64,000 nucleotides of DNA, from NCBI RefSeq assembly GCF_900105065.1, contig NZ_LT629749.1:248001-312000 (forward strand), given 5' to 3'. The DNA is from Friedmanniella luteola. Lineage in GTDB: Bacteria > Actinomycetota > Actinomycetes > Propionibacteriales > Propionibacteriaceae. Positions within the stretch are counted from its first letter, which is position 1, and each line of letters opens with the position of its first letter. Below, piece after piece: positions 53,392 to 61,983 of the stretch. A program made the translations under genes and the position numbers. The notes under the pieces were generated by a model. The model was not told where the DNA came from. It made no database searches and saw only the letters and a program-made list of their open reading frames with translations.

Positions 53392-53778
53392 TCAGGTGGG
53401 CTGGTCCCCGGTCGTCGCGGCGCCGGTGCCCGGGTCGGTGGTGCCGGGGTCGGTGGTGCCGGGGACGGTGCCCTGGTCACCGGAGCCGGGGGCGGTGCCC
53501 ATCGGCCCCCCGCCGGGGAAGCCGTAGCCCCGCATCCCCCGGCCCTGGTTCTGGCCGGTGCCGGTGGTCGCGGGGTCGGAGGTGAAGGCGTAGGTCGCCC
53601 CGCTGCCGGCGACCAGCCCGACGGTGACGAGCATGGCGCCGGCCAGCCAGCGTCGCGCCTTCGTGCCACCGCCGGGAGGCGTCGCGCGGTCCTCGGTGGC
53701 GGCGGCCGCGCCCGCGGGCCGCACGGGCTGGGTGGTCGGCTGGGTCGGGACGGGGTGGGGGCTCTGCTGCTCGGTCAT
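53392..53778 (-). CDS. Single-pass membrane protein with Gly/Thr/Pro-rich exterior
   Basis: 128-residue protein: Pro/Gln-rich cytosolic tail, one membrane helix (about 47-68), then a low-complexity external part rich in Gly, Thr and Asp with TTDPGTTDPGTG repeats. I recognise no family. The ATG at 53778 is chosen because longer frames run into the tRNA gene region. It is convergent with the hydrolase gene with almost no gap. The repeats at 53430-53470 encode near-identical GTTDP units. Confidence 0.6.
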   Translation of the reverse strand: MTEQQSPHPVPTQPTTQPVRPAGAAAATEDRATPPGGGTKARRWLAGAMLVTVGLVAGSGATYAFTSDPATTGTGQNQGRGMRGYGFPGGGPMGTAPGSGDQGTVPGTTDPGTTDPGTGAATTGDQPT

Positions 53779-53916
53779 GGTCTCGCCTCTCGCCTGACGG
53801 CGCTCGTGGTCGGTGTGCGACCCACTCTCGGGACCGACCCTGTGCGCAGACTGGCCGTCGCCTGGGGATCCGCTGACCGTCCGCTGTGGCTCCCTGTGGA
53901 GCGCCGGTCTCGTCGC

Positions 53917-53946
53917 TTCGACGTGACGGCGCCCGGTCGATATAGT
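53917..53946 (+). promoter_or_regulatory. Promoter of tRNA-Thr
   Basis: TTCGAC (53917-53922), 18-nt spacer, TATAGT (53941-53946). The -10 is close to consensus and AT-rich for this genome, as expected for a stable-RNA promoter. It lies about 38 nt before the tRNA 5' end. Confidence 0.6.
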
Positions 53947-53984
53947 GGGCGACCGTGCGTGAGCGGCCCGCCGCCCGCGCACAG

Positions 53985-54060
53985 GCCGCCTTAGCTCAGA
54001 TGGCAGAGCAACGCACTCGTAATGCGTAGGTCGAGAGTTCGATTCTCTCAGGCGGCCCCA
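53985..54060 (+). tRNA. tRNA-Thr (anticodon CGT), CCA encoded
   Basis: A full cloverleaf can be drawn: acceptor GCCGCCT/AGGCGGC, D stem GCTC/GAGC, anticodon stem ACGCA/TGCGT with loop CTCGTAA (anticodon CGT at 54018-54020, reading ACG), a 5-nt variable region, and T stem GAGAG/CTCTC with loop TTCGATT. The encoded CCA is 54058-54060. The 3' half is repeated 2611 bp downstream and the intervening DNA looks foreign, so this gene appears to have been an integration site. Confidence 0.95.
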
Positions 54061-54061
54061 C
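54015..54061 (+). repeat. Putative attL: 3' half of tRNA-Thr (direct repeat copy 1)
   Basis: 47 bp shared with 56626-56672, offset 2611, with mismatches only at 54021, 54022, 54027 and 54048. An uninterrupted 20-bp identity runs from 54028 to 54047 and a 13-bp identity from 54049 to 54061. At the same offset an 11-bp identity (TCGCACCCCTC, 54086-54096) recurs further out. Integrative elements that use tRNA genes duplicate the 3' end in exactly this way. Confidence 0.75.
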
Positions 54062-54169
54062 TCGAAGCACCTGACCAGCCGGTCATCGCACCCCTCACAC
54101 CTCTGGAACGCGCTGACGGGCTCATCCGGTCGATCCGTCCCCGCCACCATCATCGGCGCCCGGGCCGAG

Positions 54170-54799
54170 GTCGACGACGGTCGCGCTGGGAACGCTGGTG
54201 ACGATCGCAGCGGTCCCGTCTTCGCCGGCCTGCTCGCTCTCGCCGCTCTCCGCGAGATCCCCACCCGAACCTGGATCACCGCCACGAGCCTCGGCGTCGT
54301 CGGCCTGAGCCTCCTGACAGCACGTGGGGCGACGCATCCTGCTGGTGGAGTCGGCCTGTTGCTCGCCCTGACCGCCGGTGCGGCCTACGCCGTCTGCACA
54401 GTCGCAAGCAAGCACATGATCGTGCGCGGCGAGGCGAGTGCCACAGTCATGGGATCGGCGTCCGGTCTCGGCGGCATCCTGCTCGTGCCCATCCTCCTCA
54501 CTCAACCTCTTGCCTGGCTCAGCCAGCCCTCCGGCGTCGCGCTAGCCGCCCATCTGGGGGTCATGGCGACCGGGCTGGCCTACGCCCTGTTCGGACGAGG
54601 TCTGGCGATGCTGCCCGCGGGACCAGTGACGACGCTGATGCTCGCCGAGCCTGTCGCCGCACCACGCCTCGGAGTCACCCTGCTCCGGGAGCCGATCACA
54701 CCCACCGGGTTGACGGGTGCCGCACTCGTGCTCGCCGGCCCCATCCTTCAAGGAGCCGTCGCCACGAGACGAACGAGCAAGGAGCGATCCCGCACCTAG
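54170..54799 (+). pseudogene. EamA/DMT-family transporter, 5'-truncated and frameshifted
   Basis: The remnant encodes the second half of a drug/metabolite transporter. In one frame, TVALGTLVTIAA (54178-54212) matches a membrane segment of the family; a +1 change then puts the continuation PVFAGLLALAALREIPTRTW in the next frame (from about 54215), and this frame stays open through five more membrane segments to 54799. No start codon or first half exists between the tRNA and this point. Truncation at the element border plus a frameshift indicates a non-functional gene. A short protein from an internal TTG (54359) is possible but unlikely to work. Confidence 0.75.
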
Positions 54800-55013
54800 C
54801 GCCAGGCCAGGCCCCATGCGGACCACGGGAGGGTCGCTCCTGGTCGCAGCGCGGTGCAGATCGCGCTCCGCCACGTCGTCGGCTCTGGCAGGGGGTGTCT
54901 TCCCGAGCCGAGAACGGGCGTCACCGCAACCGCGACCGGCAACCTTGACGTGCCCGGAACTGGCGAGGACAGTGTCGAAGAGAGACGTGCGCTTGCAGTA
55001 GGGGTGAGCCGAC

Positions 55014-55529
55014 ATGACGACGACTGGTCCGCCGCCGCTGACCGTTGTGCCGCCCGGCCAGGGGAGTTCGGGAACGTTGGGCTCGATCGGCGTCGACTTC
55101 AAGTTGTGGGGACGTGACACCGGCGGGGCCGTTTCCATAGTCGAGCACCCGTTCCCGGTTGGAGCCCTCGTCCGACCGCACTTGCACACCCGTGAGGATG
55201 AGTACTCCATCGTCACGGAGGGGGAGATCGGCTTCCGATCCGGGGACCGTGAGGCCGTGCTCGGTGCCGGTGGCTACATCACCAAGCCGCGTGACGAGCT
55301 CCACGCGATGTGGAACGCGGGTGCCGTCCCGGCGCGGATGATCGAGGTCATCAGCCCGGCGGGCTTCGAGAACTTCTTCCATGAGCTCTCCGAGCTCCTG
55401 TTGAGCGTGAGCCAGCCCGAGGTCAGCGAGATCGCCGAGCTCGCCGGCCAGTACGGGCTGCAGTTCGGGCAGCCGGACTGGCTCCCGGACGCCATCGCGC
55501 GGTACAACTTGACGCCACTCCCTGAGTAG
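55014..55529 (+). CDS. Cupin-domain protein
   Basis: 171-residue single-domain cupin. Motif 1 reads PHLHTREDEYSIVTEGEIGF (HxH-x4-E-x6-G; metal ligands His, His and Glu), and motif 2 is represented by the stretch PRDELHAMWNAG. The length and the helical C-terminal tail resemble actinobacterial cupins annotated as quercetin dioxygenase-like, but no substrate can be inferred. The ATG at 55014 follows GTAGGGG/GTGAG about 10 nt upstream. It lies inside the putative tRNA-Thr element, and its codons (TTG, CGA, GTT) are less biased than those of the flanking genes. Confidence 0.8.
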   Translation: MTTTGPPPLTVVPPGQGSSGTLGSIGVDFKLWGRDTGGAVSIVEHPFPVGALVRPHLHTREDEYSIVTEGEIGFRSGDREAVLGAGGYITKPRDELHAMWNAGAVPARMIEVISPAGFENFFHELSELLLSVSQPEVSEIAELAGQYGLQFGQPDWLPDAIARYNLTPLPE

Positions 55530-55677
55530 TGACTCCTGATCGCAGTGCCACCTTGAACGCGAGTTCCCCCGGGAGGTCTGACGGCCAGATCCGATGTGCG
55601 CAGCGTGTCGTCGCTCGATGAGCGCGGTCTCGAGAAAGCACCAGGACACGCAGGTCCGTCGCGGAGAGGAGCCTCCG

Positions 55678-56490
55678 ATGCTGGACCTGCTCCCGGCAGC
55701 CGTTCCGGGCTCGGAATCGATGGTCGTGCGCTCGGCGCTCGCGCACGATGACTACCTCATCACGGTGGCGCTGCCCCTCCGTTACGAGGATGAACCCGAT
55801 CGGCTCTGGCCCGTGGTCTACGTCCTCGACGGCAACCTCCACTTCGGTCTCGTCGTCGACATGGTCCGGTTCATGAACATCCGGGTGGAGTTCTGCAACG
55901 AGCTCCCCGACGCGCTCGTCGTCGGTATCGGTTACCCGCCGAGCGGCACCCTGTCGGAGATGCACCACCGCGTCATGCACCTCCGGATGCGCGACTTCGT
56001 GCTCGAGCGGGAGGAGGGTGGCGAGGACTTCATGCAGGAACATTTCCCGATCGCCCGGCGCATCCCGTCCGGCAACGGGCTCCCCTTCATGCAGTTCATC
56101 CGGCAAGAAGTCCTGCCCCTGGTCGAGACGCGATACCGGGCCGATCCTGCCGACCGCACCTTGCTGGGCCACTCGATGGGTGCGAACTTCGCGCTCTGCA
56201 CCCTGTTCCGAGAGCCGGGGCTCTTCCAGCGGTGCGTGGCGGCCAGCTTCGACGCCATCCTGCAGGAGGAGCAGGCCTTCGCCGAGCGTCACTCCAGCCT
56301 GCCTGTGCGCCTGCACCTGGTCTGGGAAGGGCGCAACGACGAGGAGCTCGCGCAGGCACGGCCACTCGTCGACCGGCTCGCAGGTCGCGGCTACCAAGGC
56401 CTCGTCATGACGCAGGAGGTGGTCTCCACCACGCACTGTGCCATGGTCCCCTACGCCTTCCAGTCCGGCCTGACCCACGTCTTCTCCTGA
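55678..56490 (+). CDS. Esterase (PF00756-like alpha/beta hydrolase)
   Basis: 270-residue putative esterase of the antigen-85/IroE-like fold. The segment WPVVYVLDGNLHFG (about 44-57) is the family start of the core. The nucleophile Ser166 is in GHSMG (164-168), an acidic residue may lie in VWEGRNDEE, and the His is in STTHCAMVPYAF near the end. There is no signal peptide, so a cytosolic role is expected; IroE relatives hydrolyse siderophore esters. The ATG at 55678 follows GGAGAGGAG. It is the last intact gene of the putative tRNA-Thr element. Confidence 0.82.
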   Translation: MLDLLPAAVPGSESMVVRSALAHDDYLITVALPLRYEDEPDRLWPVVYVLDGNLHFGLVVDMVRFMNIRVEFCNELPDALVVGIGYPPSGTLSEMHHRVMHLRMRDFVLEREEGGEDFMQEHFPIARRIPSGNGLPFMQFIRQEVLPLVETRYRADPADRTLLGHSMGANFALCTLFREPGLFQRCVAASFDAILQEEQAFAERHSSLPVRLHLVWEGRNDEELAQARPLVDRLAGRGYQGLVMTQEVVSTTHCAMVPYAFQSGLTHVFS

Positions 56491-56625
56491 AGGAGGACCA
56501 CGGCTCGGTTCGGGGGCGTCGAGCAGCCAAGCACGCAGCCGAGCCGGTGCACAACCTGGGCCCTGGCCAACTCGAGCAGGACGCTGGCGAGCGGGGGCGG
56601 TGGCGGTACGGACGCCGCGCTCGCA

Positions 56626-56672
56626 ACTCGTGCTGCGGAGGTCGAGAGTTCGATTCTCGCAGGCGGCCCCAC
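56626..56672 (+). repeat. Putative attR: imperfect copy of the tRNA-Thr 3' half (direct repeat copy 2)
   Basis: Matches 43 of 47 bases of 54015-54061. The change corresponding to 54048 (T to G) breaks a T-stem pair, and no acceptor 5' strand or D arm precedes it, so this is not a tRNA gene. It marks the distal end of the 2.6-kb segment. The divergence between copies suggests the insertion is old. Confidence 0.75.
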
Positions 56673-56797
56673 CCGACCGCCGGGTCAGAGCACCCGTCGC
56701 ACCCCTCCGGTTCCAGGACCGGTGCCCCCCTGCTCGGAGCCGGCTACCAGGGCCGCCGGCACGCTGGCTCCGACCACGGCTGGACGGCTCGACCCGG

Positions 56798-57638
56798 TCA
56801 GGACGTCGACCGCTGGAAGAATCCTGCTTGATGCAGGCGCTCCAGCCGGCGCACCGTGAACGGGTGCGATCTCGGCAGCTGGGCGAGGCCGACCCAGAAG
56901 CCCCGCACCTCCGTGGCCTGCCGGAGCAGGTGAGCGACGTCCACGACGTCCTCGGTGTGGCGTCCCGAAGCCAGGAGCACCAGACCCGCCGCGCCGCTGG
57001 GCGACAGGTGGGCGCCGTGCCGGTCGCAGGAGTACTCGCGCAGCCGGGACAACGTCGGGTCCGAGCACCGGGATGAGCCCGGAGTAGGCGATCGCGACCT
57101 GGTACCACAGCGCCACGTGGTGCAAGCGGATGTGACCCAGCTCGTGCCCGAGGATGAAGTGCAGGCCCTCCCGGTTGCCGTCGTGGAGGTTGACGAACAG
57201 CTCGTTCGACAACACGACGTCGTCATGACCGGTGGCTTGGGCGGCAAACGCGTTCAGCGCGCCGTTGCCGTTCATGAGGAAGAGGTCCGGTCGCCGATCC
57301 AGGCCCAGCACGCGTGCGAACTCGTCGGCCGTCGCGTAGAGCTCCGGGAACTGGTGGGGTGACAGCTCGACGGCGGTCCCGCGCACCGAGGCGCGTTGGG
57401 TCTCCCCGATCACGATCAGCAAGGGGATGAGCAGCAGCAGACCGACGAAGGCGGTCCGGACGGCTGTCGCGACGCTCGTGTCCCGGTAGCGATCCGGGAG
57501 GAACGGCAAGAACAGGGCGAGGTTGACAATCATCGCGACGATGGCGATGTTCAGGACGACCATCACGACGAAGAGCGGCACCTCCGCCGGGTGCCGGAGC
57601 GACTGCTCCGGTCGTGGCTGCCGTGCTCGGGGCGACAT
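56798..57638 (-). pseudogene. M48-family metallopeptidase, frameshifted
   Basis: The first frame (from ATG 57638) has three N-terminal membrane segments and the zinc motif HELGH (165-169), then loses similarity after about residue 193. The family continuation, with SRLREYSCDRHGA carrying the third zinc ligand Glu, is in the next frame and runs to a stop at 56798. The switch point lies in 57052-57062, at a run of three C on the coding strand, consistent with one extra base. The joined protein would be about 280 residues, normal for this family. A sequencing error cannot be excluded. Confidence 0.75.
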
Positions 57639-57923
57639 CGATGGCTCCCGTCGTGCGGTTCGTCGGATGATCCAGGCCTTCCCAGCACCGGCTCCGACGG
57701 GCGCTCGAGCGCGGGGCCGATCATCAAGATCCGGTCAGGGACCGCGGTCCGTGGCGCTCGACACATCGTCACCGAGCCATGACGATTCTCCGACGAGGGG
57801 GTGCTGGCCGGCATCATGCAGATCGCGTGACGCCGCCAGGACGTCGCCCGGGTGGGCACCGGGTCCGCACCGCGTCGCACGCGGACCTGGCTGCTGCGGC
57901 ACGGATCGGCCACAGTGGTCAGC

Positions 57924-58700
57924 ATGAGCGGTCGCACGCCACCTCCCGACCTGTCCGCACGCCAGGCTCACGCCGAGGCCACCTACGAGCGCCTCTTCGG
58001 ACCGCGCGACAGCGGGGCGCCCGACAGCGACCCGGAGCTGATGGAGATCCTGCGCCGCTTCATCTTCGGGGACGTCTTCGACACCGGGGTGCTCGACGAC
58101 CGCTCGCGCGAGCTGATCACGGTCACGGTGCTCGCCTGCCTGCGGGCCCTGCCGCAGCTGCGGACCCACACGGCCGCGGCACTCAGGGTCGGCGTCCAGC
58201 CGGTGGAGATCCGCGAGGCCCTCTACCAGCTGGCGCCCTTCATCGGGTTCCCGGGCACGCTCGACGCGGTCGCCACCATGAACGCGGTGTTCCGCGATCA
58301 CGGCATCGAGCTGCCACTGCCCGACCAGGGCACCGTGTCCGACGCCGACCGCTACGCGAAAGGCCTCGCGGAGCAGGCTCCGTTGTACGGCGACGAGATC
58401 AAGGCCGACCTGGCCGACCTCCCGCAACCGTTCGACGAGGCGCTGCCGCGGTTCCTGACCGAGTTCTGCTTCGGCGACTTCTACACCCGCGGTGGACTCA
58501 CGCTGGCCCAGCGGGAGCTGCTGGTGCTGTGCGGCCTGGCCGCTCTCGGCGACACGTCGGCCCAGCTCGGACCCCACGGTCGCGCGTGCCTCCAGGTCGG
58601 CAACTCCAAGGCAGCCGTGGTCGCCGCGCTGGTCCACTGCTTCCCCTACATCGGGTTCCCGCGCGCCGTGGCCGCCATCCGCGCGGTGAAGGACCTCTAG
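57924..58700 (+). CDS. Carboxymuconolactone decarboxylase-family protein (two CMD domains)
   Basis: 258-residue protein with two tandem CMD/AhpD-like domains (about 25-110 and 150-240). Each has the helical pattern RELITVTVLACLRALPQLRTH or RELLVLCGLAALG... and an IGFPG/IGFPRA turn. The CxxC redox pair of AhpD is absent, so a peroxidase role is not supported; double-CMD proteins often act as decarboxylases or have unknown function. The ATG at 57924 is chosen over a start 24 codons earlier whose extra residues look non-coding. Confidence 0.8.
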   Translation: MSGRTPPPDLSARQAHAEATYERLFGPRDSGAPDSDPELMEILRRFIFGDVFDTGVLDDRSRELITVTVLACLRALPQLRTHTAAALRVGVQPVEIREALYQLAPFIGFPGTLDAVATMNAVFRDHGIELPLPDQGTVSDADRYAKGLAEQAPLYGDEIKADLADLPQPFDEALPRFLTEFCFGDFYTRGGLTLAQRELLVLCGLAALGDTSAQLGPHGRACLQVGNSKAAVVAALVHCFPYIGFPRAVAAIRAVKDL

Positions 58701-58843
58701 CGACGTCGGTGGGGAGCCCGTCGCGGGCGGCTCTGCCACGCTCCGGACCTGAGCGGGACGCGGGACCAGCCGGCCTGGCACCACCGTCACGACGACCCGG
58801 ACTCCGCGCTGTCCTGGCGGTTGCAGCGGGCGCTGCCGGCTGC

Positions 58844-59887
58844 TCAGTGCGACGTCGGCGGCACGTCCACGGTGGTCCCCTCAGCGGCGCTGCGGCGGGC
58901 CGCGTCCAGCACGGTCGCCGTCGCCACGGCGTCCCACGGGTCCACGGGGACGGCTGCCGTGCCGCGGACGGCAGCGGCGAACTGCTCGTAGAACTGGTCC
59001 CACCGGCCGCGCTCGCTGGGCACGGCCTCGCTGCCGGTGCTGCGGTGCAGGGTTCCCCAGGCCGTCTGCGGCTCGCGACCCCAGGCGGCACCCTCGCCTG
59101 CCGGGGTGCGGCCGGCCACCAGGGCGGCTTCCTGTCCGTCCATCGACGTGACGACGAAGGTGGCGTCACGCCCGCTCAGCCGGAAACGCGGCCTCGGCGC
59201 GCTCTGCCGCCAGGCCCCCGAGACCTGGGAGCGGACCCCGCTGGTGTGCTGCAGCAGCACCAGCACGTCGTCCTCCGACTCCGGACCCACCGCGTGCGTC
59301 TCGGCGTAGACCCGGCGCACCGGCCCGAAGAGGTGCAGGGCCTGGTCCACCAGGTGACTGCCGAAGTCGCGCAGCAGGCCGCCGCCGGCCGCCGGCGGCT
59401 CGGGCTCCGGCGCCCACCGTTCGAAGGCCGACTCGAAGCGGCGGACCTCGCCGAGGCGGCCGGCCTCCAGCAGCCGCCGGATGGTCAGCAGGTCGGAGTC
59501 CCAACGCCGGTTCTGGTAGGGGGTGACCAGCACGCCTTCGCGCTCGGCCAGCTCCACCGTCTGCCGGGCGGCCTGCGCGTCCAGCGCGAACGGCTTGTCG
59601 CAGACGACCGGGAGCCCGCGGCGGAGCAACCCTTCCGTCACGGCGGTGTGGGTCGCGGCGGGCGTGCAGACCGTGACGGCGGACACCCCGGCCGCGACCA
59701 GGTCGTCGACCGTGTCGAACACCGCCACCTCGGGATGGTCGTGCGCCAGCTCAGCGCGCCGGTCCGGTGAGCGGGTCACGACCCCGGCCAACGCGCAGCC
59801 TGGCGCGCTGGCGATCAGCGGAGCGTGGAAGTACCGCCCCCCGAAGCCGTAGCCGACGAGTCCGATCCTCACCACGGCGTCGCTCAC
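58844..59887 (-). CDS. Gfo/Idh/MocA-family oxidoreductase
   Basis: 347-residue NAD(P)-dependent dehydrogenase-like protein. The Rossmann motif is GLVGYGFGGRYFHAPL (about 9-24); the VCDKPFALD segment (about 92-100) supplies the family EKP-like Lys, and YQNRRWDSD (about 122-130) is typical of the YvaA/scyllo-inositol dehydrogenase-like subgroup. The C-terminal beta-sheet domain is complete. The substrate is probably a sugar or inositol derivative. The GTG at 59887 overlaps the stop of the nucleotidyltransferase gene (GTGA), so the two are coupled. Confidence 0.87.
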   Translation of the reverse strand: MSDAVVRIGLVGYGFGGRYFHAPLIASAPGCALAGVVTRSPDRRAELAHDHPEVAVFDTVDDLVAAGVSAVTVCTPAATHTAVTEGLLRRGLPVVCDKPFALDAQAARQTVELAEREGVLVTPYQNRRWDSDLLTIRRLLEAGRLGEVRRFESAFERWAPEPEPPAAGGGLLRDFGSHLVDQALHLFGPVRRVYAETHAVGPESEDDVLVLLQHTSGVRSQVSGAWRQSAPRPRFRLSGRDATFVVTSMDGQEAALVAGRTPAGEGAAWGREPQTAWGTLHRSTGSEAVPSERGRWDQFYEQFAAAVRGTAAVPVDPWDAVATATVLDAARRSAAEGTTVDVPPTSH

Positions 59888-60705
59888 GGCGGCATCGTAG
59901 GGCCACGCCCGCTCCGGGGCACGAGCGCGGGCCGTGGGGGCGCTCCGTGGGGGGCGGCGCTGAGGACCAGCTCCTCGAGCGCCGCCTCGAGCCCGGCCGG
60001 GACCGGGAGGGCCTGGTGGGCGGCTTCGGCCAGCAGCAGGGCGGTCAGCACGCGGAAGGTGTGGTGGAGGGCGGCGGGGTCGGTCGTGGGCGTCAGCGTC
60101 GCGGCCAGCTCGGCCCGGACGGCGGCGGGCAGTGCGTCGACGCCGCGGCCCTCGTGGGTCGGCAGGTCGTACCGCCGGCAGTACAGCGCGACGAGCTGGT
60201 TGCGCAGGCCCTCCAGCATCCAGACCGCTTGCCAGCTCCGGCCGCGGGCCAGGGCCGAGCGGGCGTGCAGCGCGTGCAGCCACCCGCTGCGGAGCGGCTC
60301 CATCGCGTCGGGACGCGACCGCGGGTCGGTGGTGGTGTCGTCGGCCCGGCCGAAGAGCAGCCGGACCGGCGCCCCGCCGGTGACCAGCCGGCCGTGCGGC
60401 CAGAACGACAGGTCGACCTGCAGCGTCGAGGCCAGCAGGAACACCCGGTACAGAGCACCCGAGGCGTGCACGTCGAGCTGGTCGACGACCGCTTCGTGCT
60501 GCCGCAGCTGCCGTGCCCACTGGTCGGCGACCTCGCCCGGGTCGGCCCCCGGGGTGAGCCTCAGGGCGAGGTCGATGTCGGACCAGCGGTCCTCCTCCCC
60601 ACGAGCCGCCGAGCCGAGCAACGCGGCCGCGTCGACCTGCGGATCCTGGCGGGCCGCTGCGACCAGACGGGTGCGCAGCACCTCCCGGTCACCGACGCTG
60701 AACAT
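59884..60705 (-). CDS. Nucleotidyltransferase-domain protein
   Basis: 273-residue protein. The N-terminal polymerase-beta-like nucleotidyltransferase fold has LLGSAARGEEDRWSDIDLAL (GS...D-x-D, about residues 25-44), with a third Asp in LQVDLSFW near residue 95. A helical C-terminal half resembles the substrate-binding part of minimal nucleotidyltransferases. Relatives include aminoglycoside-type adenylyltransferases and AMPylating toxins, but no HEPN partner is adjacent. The ATG at 60705 is chosen because the frame upstream lacks coding character. It is coupled to the oxidoreductase gene. Confidence 0.75.
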   Translation of the reverse strand: MFSVGDREVLRTRLVAAARQDPQVDAAALLGSAARGEEDRWSDIDLALRLTPGADPGEVADQWARQLRQHEAVVDQLDVHASGALYRVFLLASTLQVDLSFWPHGRLVTGGAPVRLLFGRADDTTTDPRSRPDAMEPLRSGWLHALHARSALARGRSWQAVWMLEGLRNQLVALYCRRYDLPTHEGRGVDALPAAVRAELAATLTPTTDPAALHHTFRVLTALLLAEAAHQALPVPAGLEAALEELVLSAAPHGAPPRPALVPRSGRGPTMPP

Positions 60706-60974
60706 GGCGCCCAGCCTGGCACCGTCACCCGTCCCCGGAGCGAGGGAGGTGGAGGTGTCGCGCCCTGCTCTCCGGACCCAGCGCTCCGCACCGCCCCTCG
60801 GGCCGGGTCGGTGAGGTCGGGGCGGGGCTGCCGGTGCGCAGCTGCCGGCCGGATCGACACCCTGGCGCCAGGCGACGGCCACGGGGGGCCGCCACCCTCA
60901 CCGCGGGCGACGACGGAGGCGGCGCGGCCCGTGCACGTCACCGGTCGGGCGCCGGACTCCCACCCCGGGGTCGG

Positions 60975-61538
60975 TCAGAGGTTCGAGCAGTACCGCACCG
61001 CCGACGACGTCTTGACGTACTTCGCCCTGACCCACCTCGAGGTGCTGGTCAGGTACCACTTCTGCCCGGAGTCGGTGTAGCACTGGACCCGGAACCTCTG
61101 CCCCTTCGCGTAGGTGCCGGCGCTGGTGTCGGCGGTGGTCGGACCGAGCCGCTTCTTCAGCGCGGCGGTCGTCCGGGCCGAGAAGGTGCCGTCGCTCGGG
61201 TCGCAGGGCTCCGGGGCCGGCCCGACGTTGCGCACGTAGCGGGCGGACACCCAGTTGGCGTCGCCCTCGGCGACCACGAGGTACCAGCGCGGGTTCCCGC
61301 CGACCACGGGGCCGGGCACCTTGCAGTCCAGGGTCACCGCGGACCCGTTGGGGAAGGTGTAGTTGGCGGGAGCGTGGGTGCTCGGGCGGACGTGCCCGAT
61401 CAGCCCTCCCTTCGCCACCACGACGCCCTTCGCGGACGGCTCGACCGGCGCTGCGGAGGCCGGGGCCAGGGGGAGGGCGAGCGTGGCCGCGACGGCGGCG
61501 GTCACGGTCAGGGCGGTCTTGACGGTGCTGCGGTACAT
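60975..61538 (-). CDS. Secreted protein with SH3-like repeats
   Basis: 187-residue exported protein. A Sec signal peptide (about 1-29, ending APASAAP) is followed by two bacterial-SH3-like segments of similar pattern: NPRWYLVVAEGDANWVSARYV (about 83-103) and QKWYLTSTSRWVRAKYV (about 157-173). The Cys residues are suited to disulfides. Such domains often bind cell-wall peptides; no catalytic domain is present. The ATG at 61538 lies behind AGAGGACC. It is flanked by 269 bp and 232 bp of sequence in which I see no gene. Confidence 0.75.
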   Translation of the reverse strand: MYRSTVKTALTVTAAVAATLALPLAPASAAPVEPSAKGVVVAKGGLIGHVRPSTHAPANYTFPNGSAVTLDCKVPGPVVGGNPRWYLVVAEGDANWVSARYVRNVGPAPEPCDPSDGTFSARTTAALKKRLGPTTADTSAGTYAKGQRFRVQCYTDSGQKWYLTSTSRWVRAKYVKTSSAVRYCSNL

Positions 61539-61770
61539 GCCAGGTCCTCTCGACACGGCGCTGCCCGGGGCGAGCAGTGCACTGCTGACAGGAGCGCCCG
61601 CCCGGGCACCCTGATACCGCCCGTGGCTGCGTGGCTGCGTGACGCCCGCACCGCGGTCTTCCGTCCCGATCTGCCCGGCGATCGCACCGCCCGCTCGGCA
61701 GGGTCGACCCGCACAGCCGCGTACAGGGCGCGTGACAGGGGACGGACAGGCGGCCTTGGGACGGTGAGGC

Positions 61771-61983
61771 ATGCGCCCGGTGGAGAACACGGACCCGGAT
61801 CGACGACCGGCGACGCCGGACGCCAGTGGGGAGGCGATCAGCGGGCAGCGTCCCCCCGCGCGTGAGGCGTTGGACCAGCTGGCTGAGCGTCGCCACCGGC
61901 GGAGGGCCCTCGCGGCGGCGGGTGCGGCGAGGGCCGGTGGCGCACCCAGCCTGGCGGTGGTCCTGCTGGGGCCGAGCTGGTGA
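61771..61983 (+). CDS. Small basic hypothetical protein
   Basis: 70-residue protein, Arg/Ala-rich, with REALDQLAERRHRRRALAAA in the middle and a short hydrophobic end. No domain is recognised. GGTGAGG lies just upstream of the ATG, and its stop overlaps the GTG of the next gene in the usual GTGA manner, which is the main argument that it is real. Codon bias is weaker than in neighbouring genes. Confidence 0.45.
   Translation: MRPVENTDPDRRPATPDASGEAISGQRPPAREALDQLAERRHRRRALAAAGAARAGGAPSLAVVLLGPSW

Noticed and set aside
56632-56672. A second tRNA gene
   Set aside because: Only the 3' half resembles tRNA-Thr; the acceptor 5' strand and D arm are missing and a T-stem pair is broken. Treated as an attachment-site copy.
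57052-57062. Programmed frameshift in the M48 gene
   Set aside because: There is no slippery heptamer or adjacent stimulatory structure, and M48 enzymes are not known to use recoding.
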